NCBI GenBank assembly: GCA_020631735.1
Contig: CM036201.1
Span: 72,745,253-72,809,252, forward strand
DNA length: 64,000 bases
Reading direction: 5' to 3'
Origin: Saccharum officinarum
Taxonomy: Eukaryota > Streptophyta > Magnoliopsida > Poales > Poaceae
The notes under the pieces are model-generated. The model did not search any database, was not told the DNA's origin, and saw nothing but the letters and a program-made list of their open reading frames with translations. Position numbers and translations under genes: made by a program. This document shows, in pieces, positions 10,029-21,911 of the stretch (position 1 is the first letter of the stretch; every line of letters starts with the position of its first letter).

Positions 10029-10912
10029 GAACACTAGATTCTCTTATGGTGAGTGAACTTTTGCCAGGACGCTTTGACATTCTCCCAGTGTGATACTCAA
10101 CAGCATTTCTTGTATTTCAGTGTGGCCAAAATTCCCAAGAGAATGCAACGAAGATGCTAGAGGAGGTCAACAGGTAACGAATACATTGATATTTAACCAT
10201 GATATATATTGCTTGATTGACTACAGCTTCTATTTACCCCTCCTGTATGCAGAATCATCAAGGAAAATGGTGTCTACATGCTGGTAACCTGAACTATTTT
10301 ATTTTTTAAAGATGTAATTATTTTGTGCCCTTTAACAATTTTCTGAGTCCCATAATGCCTTAGATCACTTATGGGGATCCAAGTTACCGCTTGCGTCTCT
10401 TGAAGGACATGGAAAATTGGACAGTAAAGCTCCATGTCATAGGTTAGTTAGTTACCCACCATCAGGTCAATTTAACTGCACCTCTGCAGAGCTCCAATCA
10501 CATTGACCTTTTTCATATCCAAAGTAATGTTTAGATTCGCAAATGTATTCCAAAGGAGCTCTTTTTTCATTTCGCCATGGTAAAATGCCTGTGCTTACAA
10601 CTATAAATATACTGGGGTTTGCAGAAAGATGGGAGAAAAGTTCGAATCAGAACAAATGGGAACTGACAAAACCATTGCCTTTAGATGACGATAGCACATC
10701 AGTAGTTGCACTTCTTGGCCCGAAACCTGATGTTCACTACATCTATGTCTGTGTAAAGGTTAGCCTTGAATAATTTTTCAGAATGTTCAAACCTTTTTCC
10801 TTAAACTCTTCATAATACCATCTAACTCATCCATATTTTCCTAACGGATGTATCATCTCAGGGCACCGGTGGCGCAAGTGCTGGTTCTAAAGTTGGAGAA
10901 GCTGCCAATTGA
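10029..10912 (+). CDS. SAM-dependent methyltransferase (METTL13/EEF1AKMT4-like), 3' exons only
   Basis: Six exons are visible with GT/AG borders: 10029-10048, 10121-10173, 10253-10283, 10364-10442, 10625-10758 and 10862-10912 (stop TGA). They encode the C-terminal part of a class I methyltransferase: GTLDSLMCG (motif IV region), MLEEVNRIIKENGVYMLITYGDP, and a tail with VVALLGPKPDVHYIYVCVK. The pattern matches plant proteins annotated as EEF1A lysine methyltransferase 4-like (Arabidopsis At4g34360 type). The substrate is unproven. The SAM-binding exons lie upstream, beyond the gypsy element, which occupies the intron before 10029 and ends only about 35 bp from that splice acceptor. Splicing across the nest would be needed for expression. 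The frame is open throughout these exons. Confidence 0.82.
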
Positions 10913-10946
10913 TTTCTCCTATAACCCTCTGAACCGACGTGCGTAA

Positions 10947-11130
10947 CCAGTGTAGCAAATAATGTAGAATTAGAACAGATGTTGTACCTCAAATCTTTGT
11001 TGCTTCATTGAATAATAACCAGTGTGTGAATAATGTAGAACATATGTTGTACCTCAAATTGCAGTTGTTCCATTAAATAACCAGTGTGTGAATAATGTGG
11101 AACAGATGTTGTACCTCTAATTGTTGTTTC
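10947..11130 (+). repeat. Imperfect tandem repeat, about three 60-72 bp units, downstream of the methyltransferase
   Basis: Units starting CCAGTGTGTGAATAATGTAGAAC at about 10947, 11019 and 11081 share the core AGATGTTGTACCTC. They lie just after the stop codon, so they probably form or follow the 3' UTR. Confidence 0.8.
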
Positions 11131-11345
11131 GTGAATTCGACAGGCACTCTCAGTGATGTTGTACTTGTACCAGATGTTCCATTCTACTAGATCAACTGTG
11201 TTATTAGATGTTTCCATGGTACTTGTGATTACCTCTTTCGCCACAAAAGGCCCCGTAGTCTGTTGTCTGCCCGTTGAATTCTGCCTAGCAACAGTTGATG
11301 TGAATTCCTGACTATTAATTGTCTATGTTGCACAGTACTATACAG

Positions 11346-11481
11346 TACTCTCTTTATTCTAAATTATAAAACATTTTGATTTTTTTAATATATTGTTTTT
11401 ACTATGTATCTAGACATAGTGCATATAAAAAATTATGTATCAAAAGTCCAGAATGTCCTATGATTTAGAATGGAGCGAGTA
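11346..11481 (+). mobile_element. Stowaway-type MITE
   Basis: The 136-bp AT-rich element has terminal inverted repeats: TACTCTCTTTATTCTAAATT at the left, and a right end that is the inverse with a few changes (CATTCTAAATCATAG). TA sits at both ends. This is the usual pattern of Tc1/mariner-related Stowaway elements in grasses. Confidence 0.75.
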
Positions 11482-11568
11482 CTATGTTTTATTGTTAAAT
11501 TTTCAACAAACTCAGTAGGCGTATGTTGCACACACAATATTTGATCGTTTCGCTGAAATTTTGACTTA

Positions 11569-11902
11569 GCCCTTGTTTAGTTCTCACCTCAAAACTTTAT
11601 ACCCTATCACATTGAATGTTTGAACATATGTATGAAGTATTAAATATAGGCTAAAAAAATAACTAATTACACAGATTGCGTGTAATTTACGAGACGAATC
11701 TTTTAAGCCTAATTATCTCATGATTTGACAATAAAGTGTTACAGTAACACATGTGCTAATGACGGATTAATTAGGCTTAATAAATTTGTCTCGTGGTTTA
11801 CCGACAGATTCTGTAATTTGTTTTTTTATTAGTATCCGAACACTCAATGTAACACCTCCATATAACACTCTAAAACTTTACGCTCTGAAACTAAATAAGG
11901 CC
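11569..11902 (+). mobile_element. Tourist-type MITE, copy 1 of a three-copy family
   Basis: Terminal inverted repeats GCCCTTGTTTAGTT and AACTAAATAAGGCC are flanked by TTA at 11566-11568 and 11903-11905, the PIF/Harbinger target duplication. Internal motifs (ACGAGACGAATCTTTT, CCTAATTA, TACAGTAAC) recur at 17563-17811 and 53487-53731. Confidence 0.75.
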
Positions 11903-11989
11903 TTATGATAATGCTTATGTTGAAATACCGTGAGAGAAAAATATTGTTTTTTCGCTGAAAAGTACTGATAAAGTAGTGTGATAGAACAT

Positions 11990-12440
11990 GGCCACGGTAC
12001 TATACTATGTTTTAAATCCTTCTGAGTTTGTATAAACTTCTCTTCGAAGGATTTTATATTTTGAAAAGTCACTAGAGATGATCTGATGGGGCGATGGGCA
12101 ATGTCCATTCTTTTTTTTTTGAGGTTTCCACTTTCAAGCTTCAGCCTTCAGCTGCAGTTCGCTTACCTTTTCCGCACGTGAGAATCCCTAGGCGAAGAAT
12201 GTTAAAAACAAAAGGCCACGGTACTATACTATGTTTTAAATCCTTCTGAGTTTGTATAAACTTCTCTTCGAAGGATTTTATAGTTTGATTGAAAAGTCAC
12301 TAGAGATGACCTGATGGGCCGATGGGCAATGTCCATTCTTTTTTTTTTTTGAGGTTTCCACTTTCAAGCTTCAGCCTTCAGCTGCAGTTCGCTTACCTTT
12401 TCCGCACGTGAGAATCCCTAGGCGAAGAATGTTAAAAAAA
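11990..12440 (+). repeat. Tandem duplication of a 224-230 bp promoter-proximal block with a G-box
   Basis: The block starting GGCCACGGTACTATAC occurs at 11990 and again at 12214. The copies differ by only a few small indels. Each contains CACGTG (12175-12180 and 12405-12410). The second copy ends about 230 bp before the ATG of the chloroplast PNPO-like gene, so the doubled segment is part of, or next to, its promoter. Confidence 0.9.
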
Positions 12441-12667
12441 AGGAAAGCTGGGTCCCATTCGATCCAACGCGTGCAGATGAGACACGTCACCCTTTCTCCC
12501 CCCACACGCCCTCCAAAAATCCCCGAGCCAAAACCCCTTTCCCCGTCGTCCTCTAGCCGCCTCGCCGAACTCTCTCCCTCCCTCTCCTGTCTCCTCCATC
12601 GCTCGCCGATTTTTCGCTCCACCCCTCCTCTCTCCCTCTCTTTCTCTCTCCTACCCCAAACCAACCA

Positions 12668-15355
12668 ATGGAAGCTCTCGCGGGCGCCGCATCCTCCTCC
12701 ACTCTCCCCGTGCGCCACCCGCCTTCCCGCGTGGCCGCGCAGTCCCTCGCGCTCCGCCCTAGCCGCTGCGGTCCCCTCCGCGCGGCCGGCGCCGGCGGTG
12801 GCAGTGGCAAGGACGACGCCCCCGCCGCCAACGGGTCTCCCGTCCTCAAGGTAACAGTTTCTGCCATGCCTCCCTCAAGGCGCAGCCAATGGTTTCCCGG
12901 GTTGTACGAGTATGTGTTTGATGTGAGAGTAGATTGAGCGGCGGCCGATATGGGATGAATCCGGTAGCGATTGGCTTTTGTTTAGGCTGTTCTGTTAGAT
13001 TCTGGACTGGATGCGAGGTATGGTGCATGCTGGGATGGCTGGATAGATTGGTGTTGCTGCAACTGGTTTAGGAGAGTTTATGAGAGGGTCAAAATTTCGT
13101 TATGTGCCAGTTAATTGAGAAGTACGGGTCATGGGTTATCTGTTGCCTGTTGGTGTAGCACTTCCATTTCCTAAGTTTTAGATTTGTGTCTCTGGATTTC
13201 GTTCACTAGAAGTTATTTATTTATTACCTTCCTGTTTATTGCTAAGAGAGCAGTATATGCATCACTTTATTCTGCCTCATTTACCTTTTGGTCTCCTGTG
13301 CATAGTTGATTATACTAAATGTTTTTTGACAGCTGAAGAGCGATTCTAGTCAAAATGGAGTCCTACCTATCGCGGCTGACAAGTCGCAGAAGGCTTCATC
13401 AACCAGCGTTAGTACTGACTCAAGTGGATCCAGAGCTGGCCTGTTTAGAACACCAATATCAGGTGGTGTGCAGAGTGCAACTTCCGCCCACGGTCTACCT
13501 CCGCCAGCTTTGGCCGTTCGCAATTTGATGGAACAGGTAGCTTCCGCTAGCTACCATCTTGCTCTTGAGGCTTCCTGTCTGAAACAAAATCTCACATCTC
13601 TCGTCTGCCTGAGTGCCTGACTTATGTGTGTGTACCAGGCGCGTTTTGCCCACCTGTGCTCTGTCATGTCTGGCATGCATCACCGCCGTACTGGATATCC
13701 ATTTGGTTCACTTGTCGATTTTGCTAATGATTCAATGGGCCGTGAGTTAGCTCCTTATTGGTACCATTTTTGGAAAATAATGCTAAGCTCTGTTAGACCA
13801 CTGTTTCCAACTGTCGCTGTTGATGCCTTGTGCAGACCCAATTTTTTCACTGTCACCCTTAGCAATCCATACGAGGAACTTACTCGCTGACCCAAGATGC
13901 ACGCTTGTTGTCCAGGTATGAAGTTTCTTAATATTTCCTTCTGGAGTTGTGGAGCATAAGTTCCATTCTTGGTAATACCATGTGTATCTTCTCCACAGGT
14001 GCCTGGATGGAGTGGGCTGTCAAACGCGAGAGTCACCATATTTGGTGATGTTTACCCTTTGCCAGCTGAACAACAGGTTTCTTTTTTACTGCCTTTTGTT
14101 GTTAGATATCTCAATCAGTTTGGTAATTAGTTTTCTGTTGATTACTGGCATTTCTTGCCATATGACATTCACTTCTGACTTCTGAATGCTACTGTGAAAC
14201 AACTGTTGTTTGGTAGTCTTTTCTGGACTGAGATTTTTTCAACATCATACTCCCATAATTGGTAACTCCTGTTGAGCTACTAGTATCCGCTCTTGGTAAC
14301 ACTTTGCCATGGATGTAAAGGGACTAGTTTTTTTGTCATGCTCTTGAGACATGATTGAATTCGGAATGTATGATGTATCTTCAGAACTGTTAATATCAAG
14401 TTTTGGGTCATGTTTTGTTCTTCCATTCTTGGTTTTAGAACTTTGGTGAACGAACTGATTGTTCATGTTCATTAGGAATGGGCACATAAGCAATATGTAG
14501 CAAAACATCAGCAGTGGGCATCACAGCAATGGGGAAATTTTTACTATTACAGGATGCACAACATAAGGTCTGGACTTCTAATTGGTTGTGTTCCTTTATC
14601 ATCCTGTGTTTTCCTATCCGTTTATCATTTGAGTTCAGCTCTGTAGTTTAAAATATGTGCTTCCCTGTTCATCAAAACAGTGTCTTGCTTGTCATTAGCC
14701 TTGTGTAAATTAGGAGTTGTGACAAACTATCTCACTAATTACAGTGACATATACTTCATTGGGGGCTTTGGAACTGTTGCATGGATAGATGTTAAGGAGT
14801 ATGAAACTATTCAACCTGACAAGATAGCAGTTGATGGTGGTGACTTGCAAAGTTTAAAGGTAAACAACCATACCAGATCACTGAAACCTTGTTTATATGG
14901 TATAATGATCGCAGCAGGTTAACTGGGTCATTTGGCTGCCTACATACCACTCATATGTTTCTACAGTAAAAATATTCTGATGCATTTCATGCAGGAGTTG
15001 AATGCTATTTTCTCTAAACCACTTCGAGAGGTCTTATCATCAGAAGGGGAGGTCGATGATGCTGCTCTTATATCAGTAGATAGCAAAGGGATAGACATAC
15101 GTGTTCGTCAGGGTGCACAGGTAAAATACATGCTTAATTGCTTATGATCAACCATGAGGCTATTGATTCTTTACAAAGGATGATTCTCTCTTCTTTTCTT
15201 TTCTTTTTCTTTTTTTGCCAAATTCTTGAATGTGTTCTTCTGTGCAGTTCAATATTCAGAGGCTAGCATTTGATGTCCCTCACAAGATTGAGACTCTGGA
15301 GGAAGCCAAGAAAGCACTCCACAAGATAATCAAAGACAAGCAGCAAATAAAGTGA
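12668..15355 (+). CDS. Chloroplast-targeted PNPO-like split-barrel protein (GluTR-binding protein/HugZ family)
   Basis: Nine exons with GT/AG borders are seen: 12668-12850, 13333-13536, 13639-13741, 13836-13915, 13999-14076, 14476-14567, 14745-14859, 14995-15120 and 15248-15355. They join in frame to 1089 nt, or 362 residues. The N-terminus (MEALAGAASSSTLPVRHPP...) is rich in Ala, Ser and Arg and poor in acidic residues, like a plastid transit peptide. The body begins RNLMEQARFAHLCSVMSGMHHRR and contains GYPFGSLVDFA, PGWSGLSNARVTIFGDVYP and DIYFIGGFGTVAW. These are hallmarks of the pyridoxamine-phosphate-oxidase-like/HugZ split barrel with a C-terminal DUF2470-like part. Arabidopsis relatives include the glutamyl-tRNA-reductase-binding protein and two PNPO-family paralogues. 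I cannot tell which is the orthologue. The gene appears intact. Confidence 0.85.
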
Positions 15356-16410
15356 GGAAGGTTGCAGAAGCTGGCTCTACGCATTTTTCTAATGGTGTAA
15401 GGTTTCATTGCGACAGGACCGAGGATTACATAACGTAGCAGGTAGCATGAGCAAGTGAAAACGATGGCTGTCTTTTAATAATATCTATCTCCACCTGTGG
15501 TGAAGATTGTATATATGCTCGTGTTGCCATATCAATAATGATTATTGTGCGGTTGCTGCTTGAGGAAATCAGACCTTCTTGTTGCCTATTTCTGGCTTCT
15601 GGGTACCCTGGTAACCTGGGTATCAGTAATAGATTTTTCAACGTGAAGAAAATTGCACGCCTTGATTATGATGATAGTTTGATTGTATCATTATGTGAGC
15701 GGTACTGATATCTGGTGAAATTGTCAGTAGTCAGTTTGTGTGTTCGCATGTATACTTTCTGAAATGGACCTTAGTGGATCTTTGAGCAGGACAAAGCATC
15801 AATTCACACACTACCCGTGAGCAACGGATGACAGTACTGCTATTTGTGCAACAAATTTGTTTTCGAACGAACGCTCTATCTTATTGAAAATGAATGTTGC
15901 CTTATTTGGTGTTTGTAGCACTTAGGTCATGTTTAGATTAGATTAAAATAACTTGCTAGCTGCTAAAAAAGGCTCCAATTGATACAAATTCAAATAGACT
16001 AGCTTATAAAAAGCTGTCAACGGACTCTCTCTAGCTATTCCAACTCGAACATTGTTTCATGACTGATAAATCAGGTTGATGAGTCGGCTGAAGCTAATTT
16101 GTTATGAGAGAAAAACACTGTTTTATAGCTGATAAATTCAAGTGAAACGACTGGTGATGCTTTGGTGTGGACTTGGAAAAAAAAAGAGAAGAGAATCCTG
16201 ACAAATGCATGAGTCGGCTAATATTCACGTTTTGCTTGTTCGGAGATTGAAAGTTTGGAACGCATCCTCCTCCGAAAAGGAAAGAGGAAGGAAGAAATGG
16301 GAACGCATGGGCGTATTGTAGGTAGATTCCAGAACACTTTGGAAAAAAGAACGTGAAGGCTGAAGCTTTGTAGCAATCATATAATCTCGAAAGCGGTAAT
16401 ACTTCCTATA
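15356..16410. other. Intergenic: 3' UTR and AT-rich spacer
   Basis: The first 200-350 bp are probably the 3' UTR of the preceding gene. The rest is AT-rich and contains TAGCTGATAAA-type motifs at about 16060 and 16120 that suggest an old MITE remnant. I see no gene. Confidence 0.5.
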
Positions 16411-17310
16411 GGGTGTCCGTCTGGACCGCCTAGCCCGCGCCACGCACCCCGCAACCACCTCTTCGTTTCCCACCCTTCTGTCTCACTGCCACCAGAGTGA
16501 GCCGCTAGCAAGTGCCGAGAGGCCGCTGTCGGGGTCAGATCTAGATAGGGCGGAGCTCCACGTGGTGGGCTACGTGAGACCTAAGCGCACCCCCGCCTGG
16601 ACTCGCGCCTCCTGCTGCGGTCGTGTTCTATCTGTCGATGAGTTGCTTGTGCCGAAGCACCGCGACGCTTTGAGATCCTTGCGCCGCCACCGACAACCGC
16701 ACCGCCGCGAGCTTCATGCGCTGCCGCCACGAGCTCCACAATGACGAGCCTCCATTCGTTCAAGCAGCAAGGTGACATTATGCTGAAAACACATATTATA
16801 AGCGTATTTTTCAAGTTTTATAGATGTTTTCAGAGGTATGTTGTAAGTGTTTTATACGTTGTAAAGGTAAATCGGGATATTGCACATGTTTCAATGACTA
16901 TACACGTTTGTATCGAGTGTAAGTTCCAAATGTTTCATATGTTTCAGACGTATGTTCCAAGTGTTTTTATTTGAGTGTTGCAAAAGTAGATTTAAATGTT
17001 ACATATACATGCAAGTGTTTCAGTTGTTTTTATATGTATGTTGTAAGTGTTTTTCATCTGGAGTTTCAAGTTTGCAATGGCTATACACGTGGTTCTTTAG
17101 TTTTTTTCTGGTGTTTTGCAAGTGTTTTAGACATATGTTACAAGTGTTTCGGCTGTTTCGGATATATGTTGCATATGTTTTATTTGAATGTTGCAAAAGT
17201 AGATTAGATGTTGTACGTGTTGAATGAGACCAACCCGCCGTAGCCGCAGCTGCAGCTGCTGGGGTGCCGCCAAGCGGGCACCCGCGTGCAGTCCGACAGC
17301 ACGGGAGACA
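16411..17310. mobile_element. Decayed Mutator-like non-autonomous element
   Basis: The left edge GGGTGTCCGTCTGGACCG resembles the terminal repeat of a common grass MULE family. From 16780 to 17230 the interior is a run of variants of 'TATGTTGCAAGTGTTTTA / GTTTCAGACGTATGTT', which is typical of that family's interior. The matching right terminal repeat is not clear, so the boundary is approximate. Confidence 0.4.
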
Positions 17311-17562
17311 TTCGGGTGACGCGGACCCGGTGGACGTGCGAAACGAGGAGCGGGGGAAACGGGGTGCATGGAAACGGGCAAGCAGACGTGCGCGCCCGGT
17401 CGCTTGCAAACGTTTCCAACACGGTCCAAACCAAAAGGCCTCAAAGTTGAAATGGAAAACTTTAGATTCAGAATTCTCTACCTTGCAGAATTTTTTGAAG
17501 TACATGGATTGTCTTAAAGATACTTTAGAACTACGGACTACGGAGTACAGAGTACAGACTAA

Positions 17563-17811
17563 GGCCTTGTTCACTTCCCCATCCTAACCCAAAATATTTC
17601 CTCTTCCACCCATCACATCAAATCTTTCGACGTATGCATGGAACATTAAATGTAGGTAAAAAAGATAACTAATTGCATAGTTTGTCTGTAAATGTCGGGA
17701 CGAATCTTTTGAGCCTAATTAGTCCATAATTAAATAAATTTTGCCAAATAACCACGAAAGATGATACAGTAACTTTTCAGCTACTTTTCGCGAAGTGAAC
17801 GCACCGTGAGG
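17563..17811 (+). mobile_element. Tourist-type MITE, copy 2
   Basis: It starts GGCCTTGTTCACTTCC after TAA and ends with GAAGTGAAC plus degraded bases before TAA. The interior shares GACGAATCTTTTGAGCCTAATTAGTC and TACAGTAAC with the copies at 11569 and 53487. Confidence 0.7.
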
Positions 17812-18546
17812 TAAAACCATGCGAAAAGATCTTCATGCAGTCCTTTATGATGCTTCTTTTTTATTGCCCTTTCAACCAAGCATGTACTGCGGAGCAAATC
17901 CGATGCGGCCATGCCTCAAGCATGGCCCCACCGACAAGCCTCACGGAGAAGTCAATCGCGACCCCACACGACGTAGTACACGTCACGAGCCCCCCGCTAC
18001 GCTTTCACCGCGTCCCATCCACCTCCACCTCTCTTTTCCTCTGGCGGTTCTTCGTTTCGGTCCGATTGATTTCTCCCTTCCCTTCCTCCTGCCCAAATCG
18101 AGGCAGGCGCGTGGGCAGGCGCGACCCTAGCAAGGATCTCGCCGGGCCGCAGCCATGGCCGAGGTCGCGGACGCGTCGCCCGCCCCCCACCCCTGTGACC
18201 ACCGGCGGCGGAGACCGCAAGCGGGGCCGCGCCTCGCCCGTGCTCCCGCCGCCGCCGCCCGGCCCGCACAAGAGGCGTAGGGAGGAGGGCGGTGGTGGCT
18301 TCGACCGGCGCTGGCTCGGCCCAGTCGGCGGCGGAGGGCACGAGCAGGACGACAGGAACAGGAGGTGAGTGGGCGTGGCGTTACAGGAGTTTAGCTTACT
18401 GTATGTATGCATGTATGGTTGAGAGGAGCAGATCGGAGCTGAGCTTGCTAGGCTAGGTGCTCTGCTTGTAGCTGTCAGTGGGAACTGTAAGGTGCTTATT
18501 GTACATCGCTGTTTTTGGCTTGGTCTAGCTGTTTCAGTCTAGGTTC

Positions 18547-19230
18547 GGTTCATCACATTAAGGATAACATCTGAGCGTTCTTAGTTCCTCTGTTTAGCTT
18601 CTGAATACTTTTAACACCGTAAATGACCTGACCTTCCTGCAGTGACTGCGCTCACTACCTAATGTGCCATTGATAATCTGTACCTCAATGTCTTATGATG
18701 TTCCTTTTTTTTTAATCTCAAGCTAGCATATCTGTTGATGATGTGTTGCAACTGTAATAGCTTTTCGCAGTTTTCTCTGTGTGGGTTTGTCGAACCTATT
18801 TGAGAACTTCGCATGGGGACGAGCAGGGCGATAAAGTGTGCGTCAGAATCAGGAGCTTAGCTTGGAGCTGATACGAGCATTGCTTATCAGAAATTGCTAT
18901 TTTAGATACATAGGTCTAGCTATGGTGAATTGGTGATTAGAGAGGTTGTGTCTTGCGGTGTGCGGCACTGCAAATGAGATTTCATCACATTAAGGATATC
19001 CGAACTATCCTATTTTTTCTGTTTAGCCTCCTGAATCCCTTTAACACCATCAATGACCTGAGCTTCCTGCAGTGAGTGTGCTTACATGCCATTAATGACT
19101 TGTTATATTTAAAGTTTTGTGATGCCCCTTTTTCATGTGAAGCTAGCATGTTTGCTGGTACGTTGCATCTGTAATAGCTTTTCACAGTTTTATATCTGCT
19201 TGGGGTTTGTTGTCCCCATCTGATAACTAA
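18547..19230 (+). repeat. Intronic tandem duplication, period about 432 bp
   Basis: Inside the first intron of the SERRATE-like gene, the sequence from TTCATCACATTAAGGATA through the CTAGCAT and TGTAATAGCTTTTC motifs occurs at 18547-18800 and again at 18979-19230. A weaker third trace lies near 20275-20350. Confidence 0.7.
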
Positions 19231-21068
19231 GTGGTTTATAGCTGTGAGCAGAAAGGAGGTAAAACATGTGATGGTTTTGTTGTCGGATGTTTTTTTTATC
19301 TATCTATTCTTGCACGTCGATTTGAATGCTGCGGTGGTTTTTGAAGCTGTTGAGATTAGTCTCCTAGGTTGGAAATTGATCATGGTGGCAGTGGCATATG
19401 AGGGAGTGGACGGAATGGAGAGTTTATCGTGGTAGTTTAAACAAGAAAAAGAAAAGGCTGTCTAGGTACTGGTCATAGGTTCCAGTGTGACACTGTGACA
19501 TGAGGTTTCAATGCATGCTGTTTGCTGCAATGGTGGTGTTAAGTGTTAACATGGAATTAAGTAAAATACGAGACCTTTTTTTATTTTATAAGATTTATTA
19601 TAGGGTATTTGGCTATAAAAAAATTGCTTCATTACATTAGGAAAATGTTCTGTAGCTTTTATACTGAACCCCTGCAGCAATATTATCAAGTCGCCTAGTT
19701 GTATGGGGACCAATCAGATGACTAATAGACCGGTTAGTCTTCCCCATGTCCTTGTAATTGTACTTGTATCAAGGGTGTATATGCTATATAGTATAACTGT
19801 ATCAGGTTGTATGTGCCACACTGCTATGTAGTATTCACCACACCATTAATTGGTAATAATGTTATCAAGTCGTTCGACAAATCGCGATTAGTCAGGCTTA
19901 TCGTTGCCATGGCGATTAGTTATGCACTACGATTAGTCGGGCTGATCGGTGCCATGGCGACTAGGATCGATTAGACGATTTGATAACATTGATTCAAGAA
20001 TTCAAGTTTCACCATGGTTTCTGAGTCACCTGTGAATTGCTGTGAACTCTGGATCCTAGACTGGTGGGCCAAATTGCTAGCCTAATAATATTCTAAACGC
20101 AACATGAAGCTTAGTTTTCCTCCTCCCTGATTGGACGATTATTTGTGTTAAGTCAATGACTAGTCGGACAACTAGAAACCTAGATAAGCTAATTGGTTGG
20201 TGGACCTAATTGAGGTCAAGGGACCGATAAGGATGACTTATCATGATCTTCGGATGACGTGATAACACTGCCCTGCAACGCCATCAATGGTGGAAGCTTT
20301 CCTGCGAATGCTTGCTATTCAACTAAATGTGCTATTAATAACTCGTGTATCTAAACGCTTGTGGCTTACATTAAACAAATATATTTCTTGATGCTTTCCT
20401 ACTGTTGTAGATTTTGGTATCACTACTGTTTTCTCTGCATGAGAATGTGCTATTAAATTTGTGTATTAAAAAAGCTCGTAGTGTTACTTTTTCTAAGCAA
20501 ATATATTTTGATGCTTTGAAACTGTTGAAGCTTTTAGTTCTATATATGCATGGGTTTGCTGTTTCAATTTGGGAACTCTAGGCAGTGCTATAACTATGAG
20601 CAGAAAGGAAGGAGATTATGTGACTAGTTTTTTAAAACTTAGTCCCAAGTTCTTTTTTCTTCCACATATTTTGAGCACTGTGTCAGTTTTTGAAGTTTCT
20701 GTGATTTGTTTCCTAGGTATCGAAATGGTCTTGGTGAAGTAGGAGGAAGAGGTGGTGATGGTCGATATATGAATTGTGCACCAGGTATGAATTATTGAAT
20801 TAGTGAGTCAGGATTGCCATTACCTGCTCCTTGTCAAATTGTCATTTTTGTAAAGATATTATTAGTTGTAAGTTGGACAATAGATTGAAAAGGTAAGTGC
20901 CGATCTAGTTTATTTTCCCCATAATTGATATGTTTCTCTCGATCTTCTTCGAGTGTGTCAAGCACACAACACAATATGTACTGTACACATTGGAATGGAT
21001 CACAATTCATAGCAAATGTTTTTTTTTCTTCAGTCAATTCTTTGAGTGTGTCAAGCATGTTAAGGGTA

Positions 21069-21491
21069 TTATTGTAATCTCATGTGTCTAGGTATATATT
21101 CACCTCCTTTCATGAGATTGCTGGAGTTGAACAGGCGCATTCCTGTAGAATACCATGATATCATGCTGTCCTTCACAACATCATCCCCTCCAATGAATTG
21201 AATGTTGTAGTGCGCCCTCAGCTTGACATCGCTACTCATCAACTCCAAGAAGACAATGATGTAGTGCCTAGTGATATCATCATTGCCGTTGGGGTAGAAG
21301 TGGATGGACCAATCGAAGCCACCAACAGTGAAGGTGGATGACCTTATGAATTTACCAACATCTGTTCTGCCCTTCTTTTGACTGTAGTCATCTATCTCGA
21401 AGATGTGCGTGCCTATATGGGCCTCAATGGTGCGACTTGATGCTGTTCTTCTGGGTATCCGTGACTTCCTTGAAGTATCTTCTCCTTCCAA
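21069..21491 (-). pseudogene. MATH-domain fragment of a MATH-BTB gene
   Basis: A 140-residue open frame reads SRTIEAHIGTHIFEIDDY, then GRTDVGKFIRSSTFTVGG, FDWSIHFYPNG and YIIVFLELMSSDVKLRAHYN. This is the conserved course of the MATH domain of plant BPM proteins, which bind substrates for CUL3 ubiquitin ligases through a downstream BTB domain. No BTB domain follows. It lies antisense within the second intron of the SERRATE-like gene. A second, frameshifted copy lies at 30600-31000. The family is greatly expanded in grasses. I infer a gene fragment, not a working E3 adaptor. Confidence 0.75.
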
Positions 21492-21911
21492 ACAATAATA
21501 CCCTTAACAAAGCACACAACATAATATGTACTGTACACATTGGAATCGATTCATATGTATGTCTTGTCATTTCAAGCTACTTATGTTTGAAATTTCTTGG
21601 TACTTGGTAGTGATGTTCCTTTAACTATAATTTTCCATATGATGTATAGATTGGTCGGATTCTGGACGCGGTGGATGGAATGAGGGACCTGGGAACAGTC
21701 GTAGGTACATATATAAATCTGAATTGGCTTTGTGTACTCTTTTTTACTTTCTGAGGAGCAACTCTTGTCAAGATTGCCATGGTTTTCACTATGATATTTT
21801 TCTCGAACATGCAAGACAGCAAGAGAGCTGCATTTCATTGCATTGTAGAAGGAATAATAGGTTTCCACCAAAAATAGAAAGAGAAGAAGAAAAACACACT
21901 AAGAAAAAAAA

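Larger units (their letters stand above)
18154..21704 (+). pseudogene. SERRATE-like gene, first three exons (truncated, exon 1 frameshifted)
   Basis: Exons 18154-18364, 20717-20784 and 21650-21704 have GT/AG borders. They encode MAEVADASPAP, a basic Pro/Arg-rich stretch (KRGRASPVLPPPPPGPHKRRRE), GFDRRWLGP, then GGRGGDGRYM and WSDSGRGGWNEGPGNSRR. This is the low-complexity N-terminus of plant SERRATE, the zinc-finger cofactor of DCL1 in pri-miRNA processing and of splicing. The start ATG (18154) and the rest of exon 1 lie in different frames; an indel in the C-rich run near 18180-18192 explains this. The conserved core that should follow (LMSYKQF and onward, then the zinc finger) is not found. 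A second exon 3 occurs at 31161. I infer a truncated paralogue, not a working SERRATE. Confidence 0.6.

Noticed and set aside
16741..17227. Cys/Phe/Val-rich open frames (such as 16952-17227)
   Set aside because: They arise from TGTTTCAAGTGTTTTATATGT-like repeats of the Mutator-type remnant; not protein coding.
17835..18368. A 177-codon frame beginning at 17835
   Set aside because: Only its 3' part (from about 18180) matches SERRATE-like exon 1. The upstream part is 5' UTR or promoter, and its start is not supported.
19850..19990. Short repeats (GATTAGTCGGGCT, TGCCATGGCGA) as a possible CRISPR-like or satellite array
   Set aside because: Only two or three irregular copies inside a plant intron; too few and too variable for an array.
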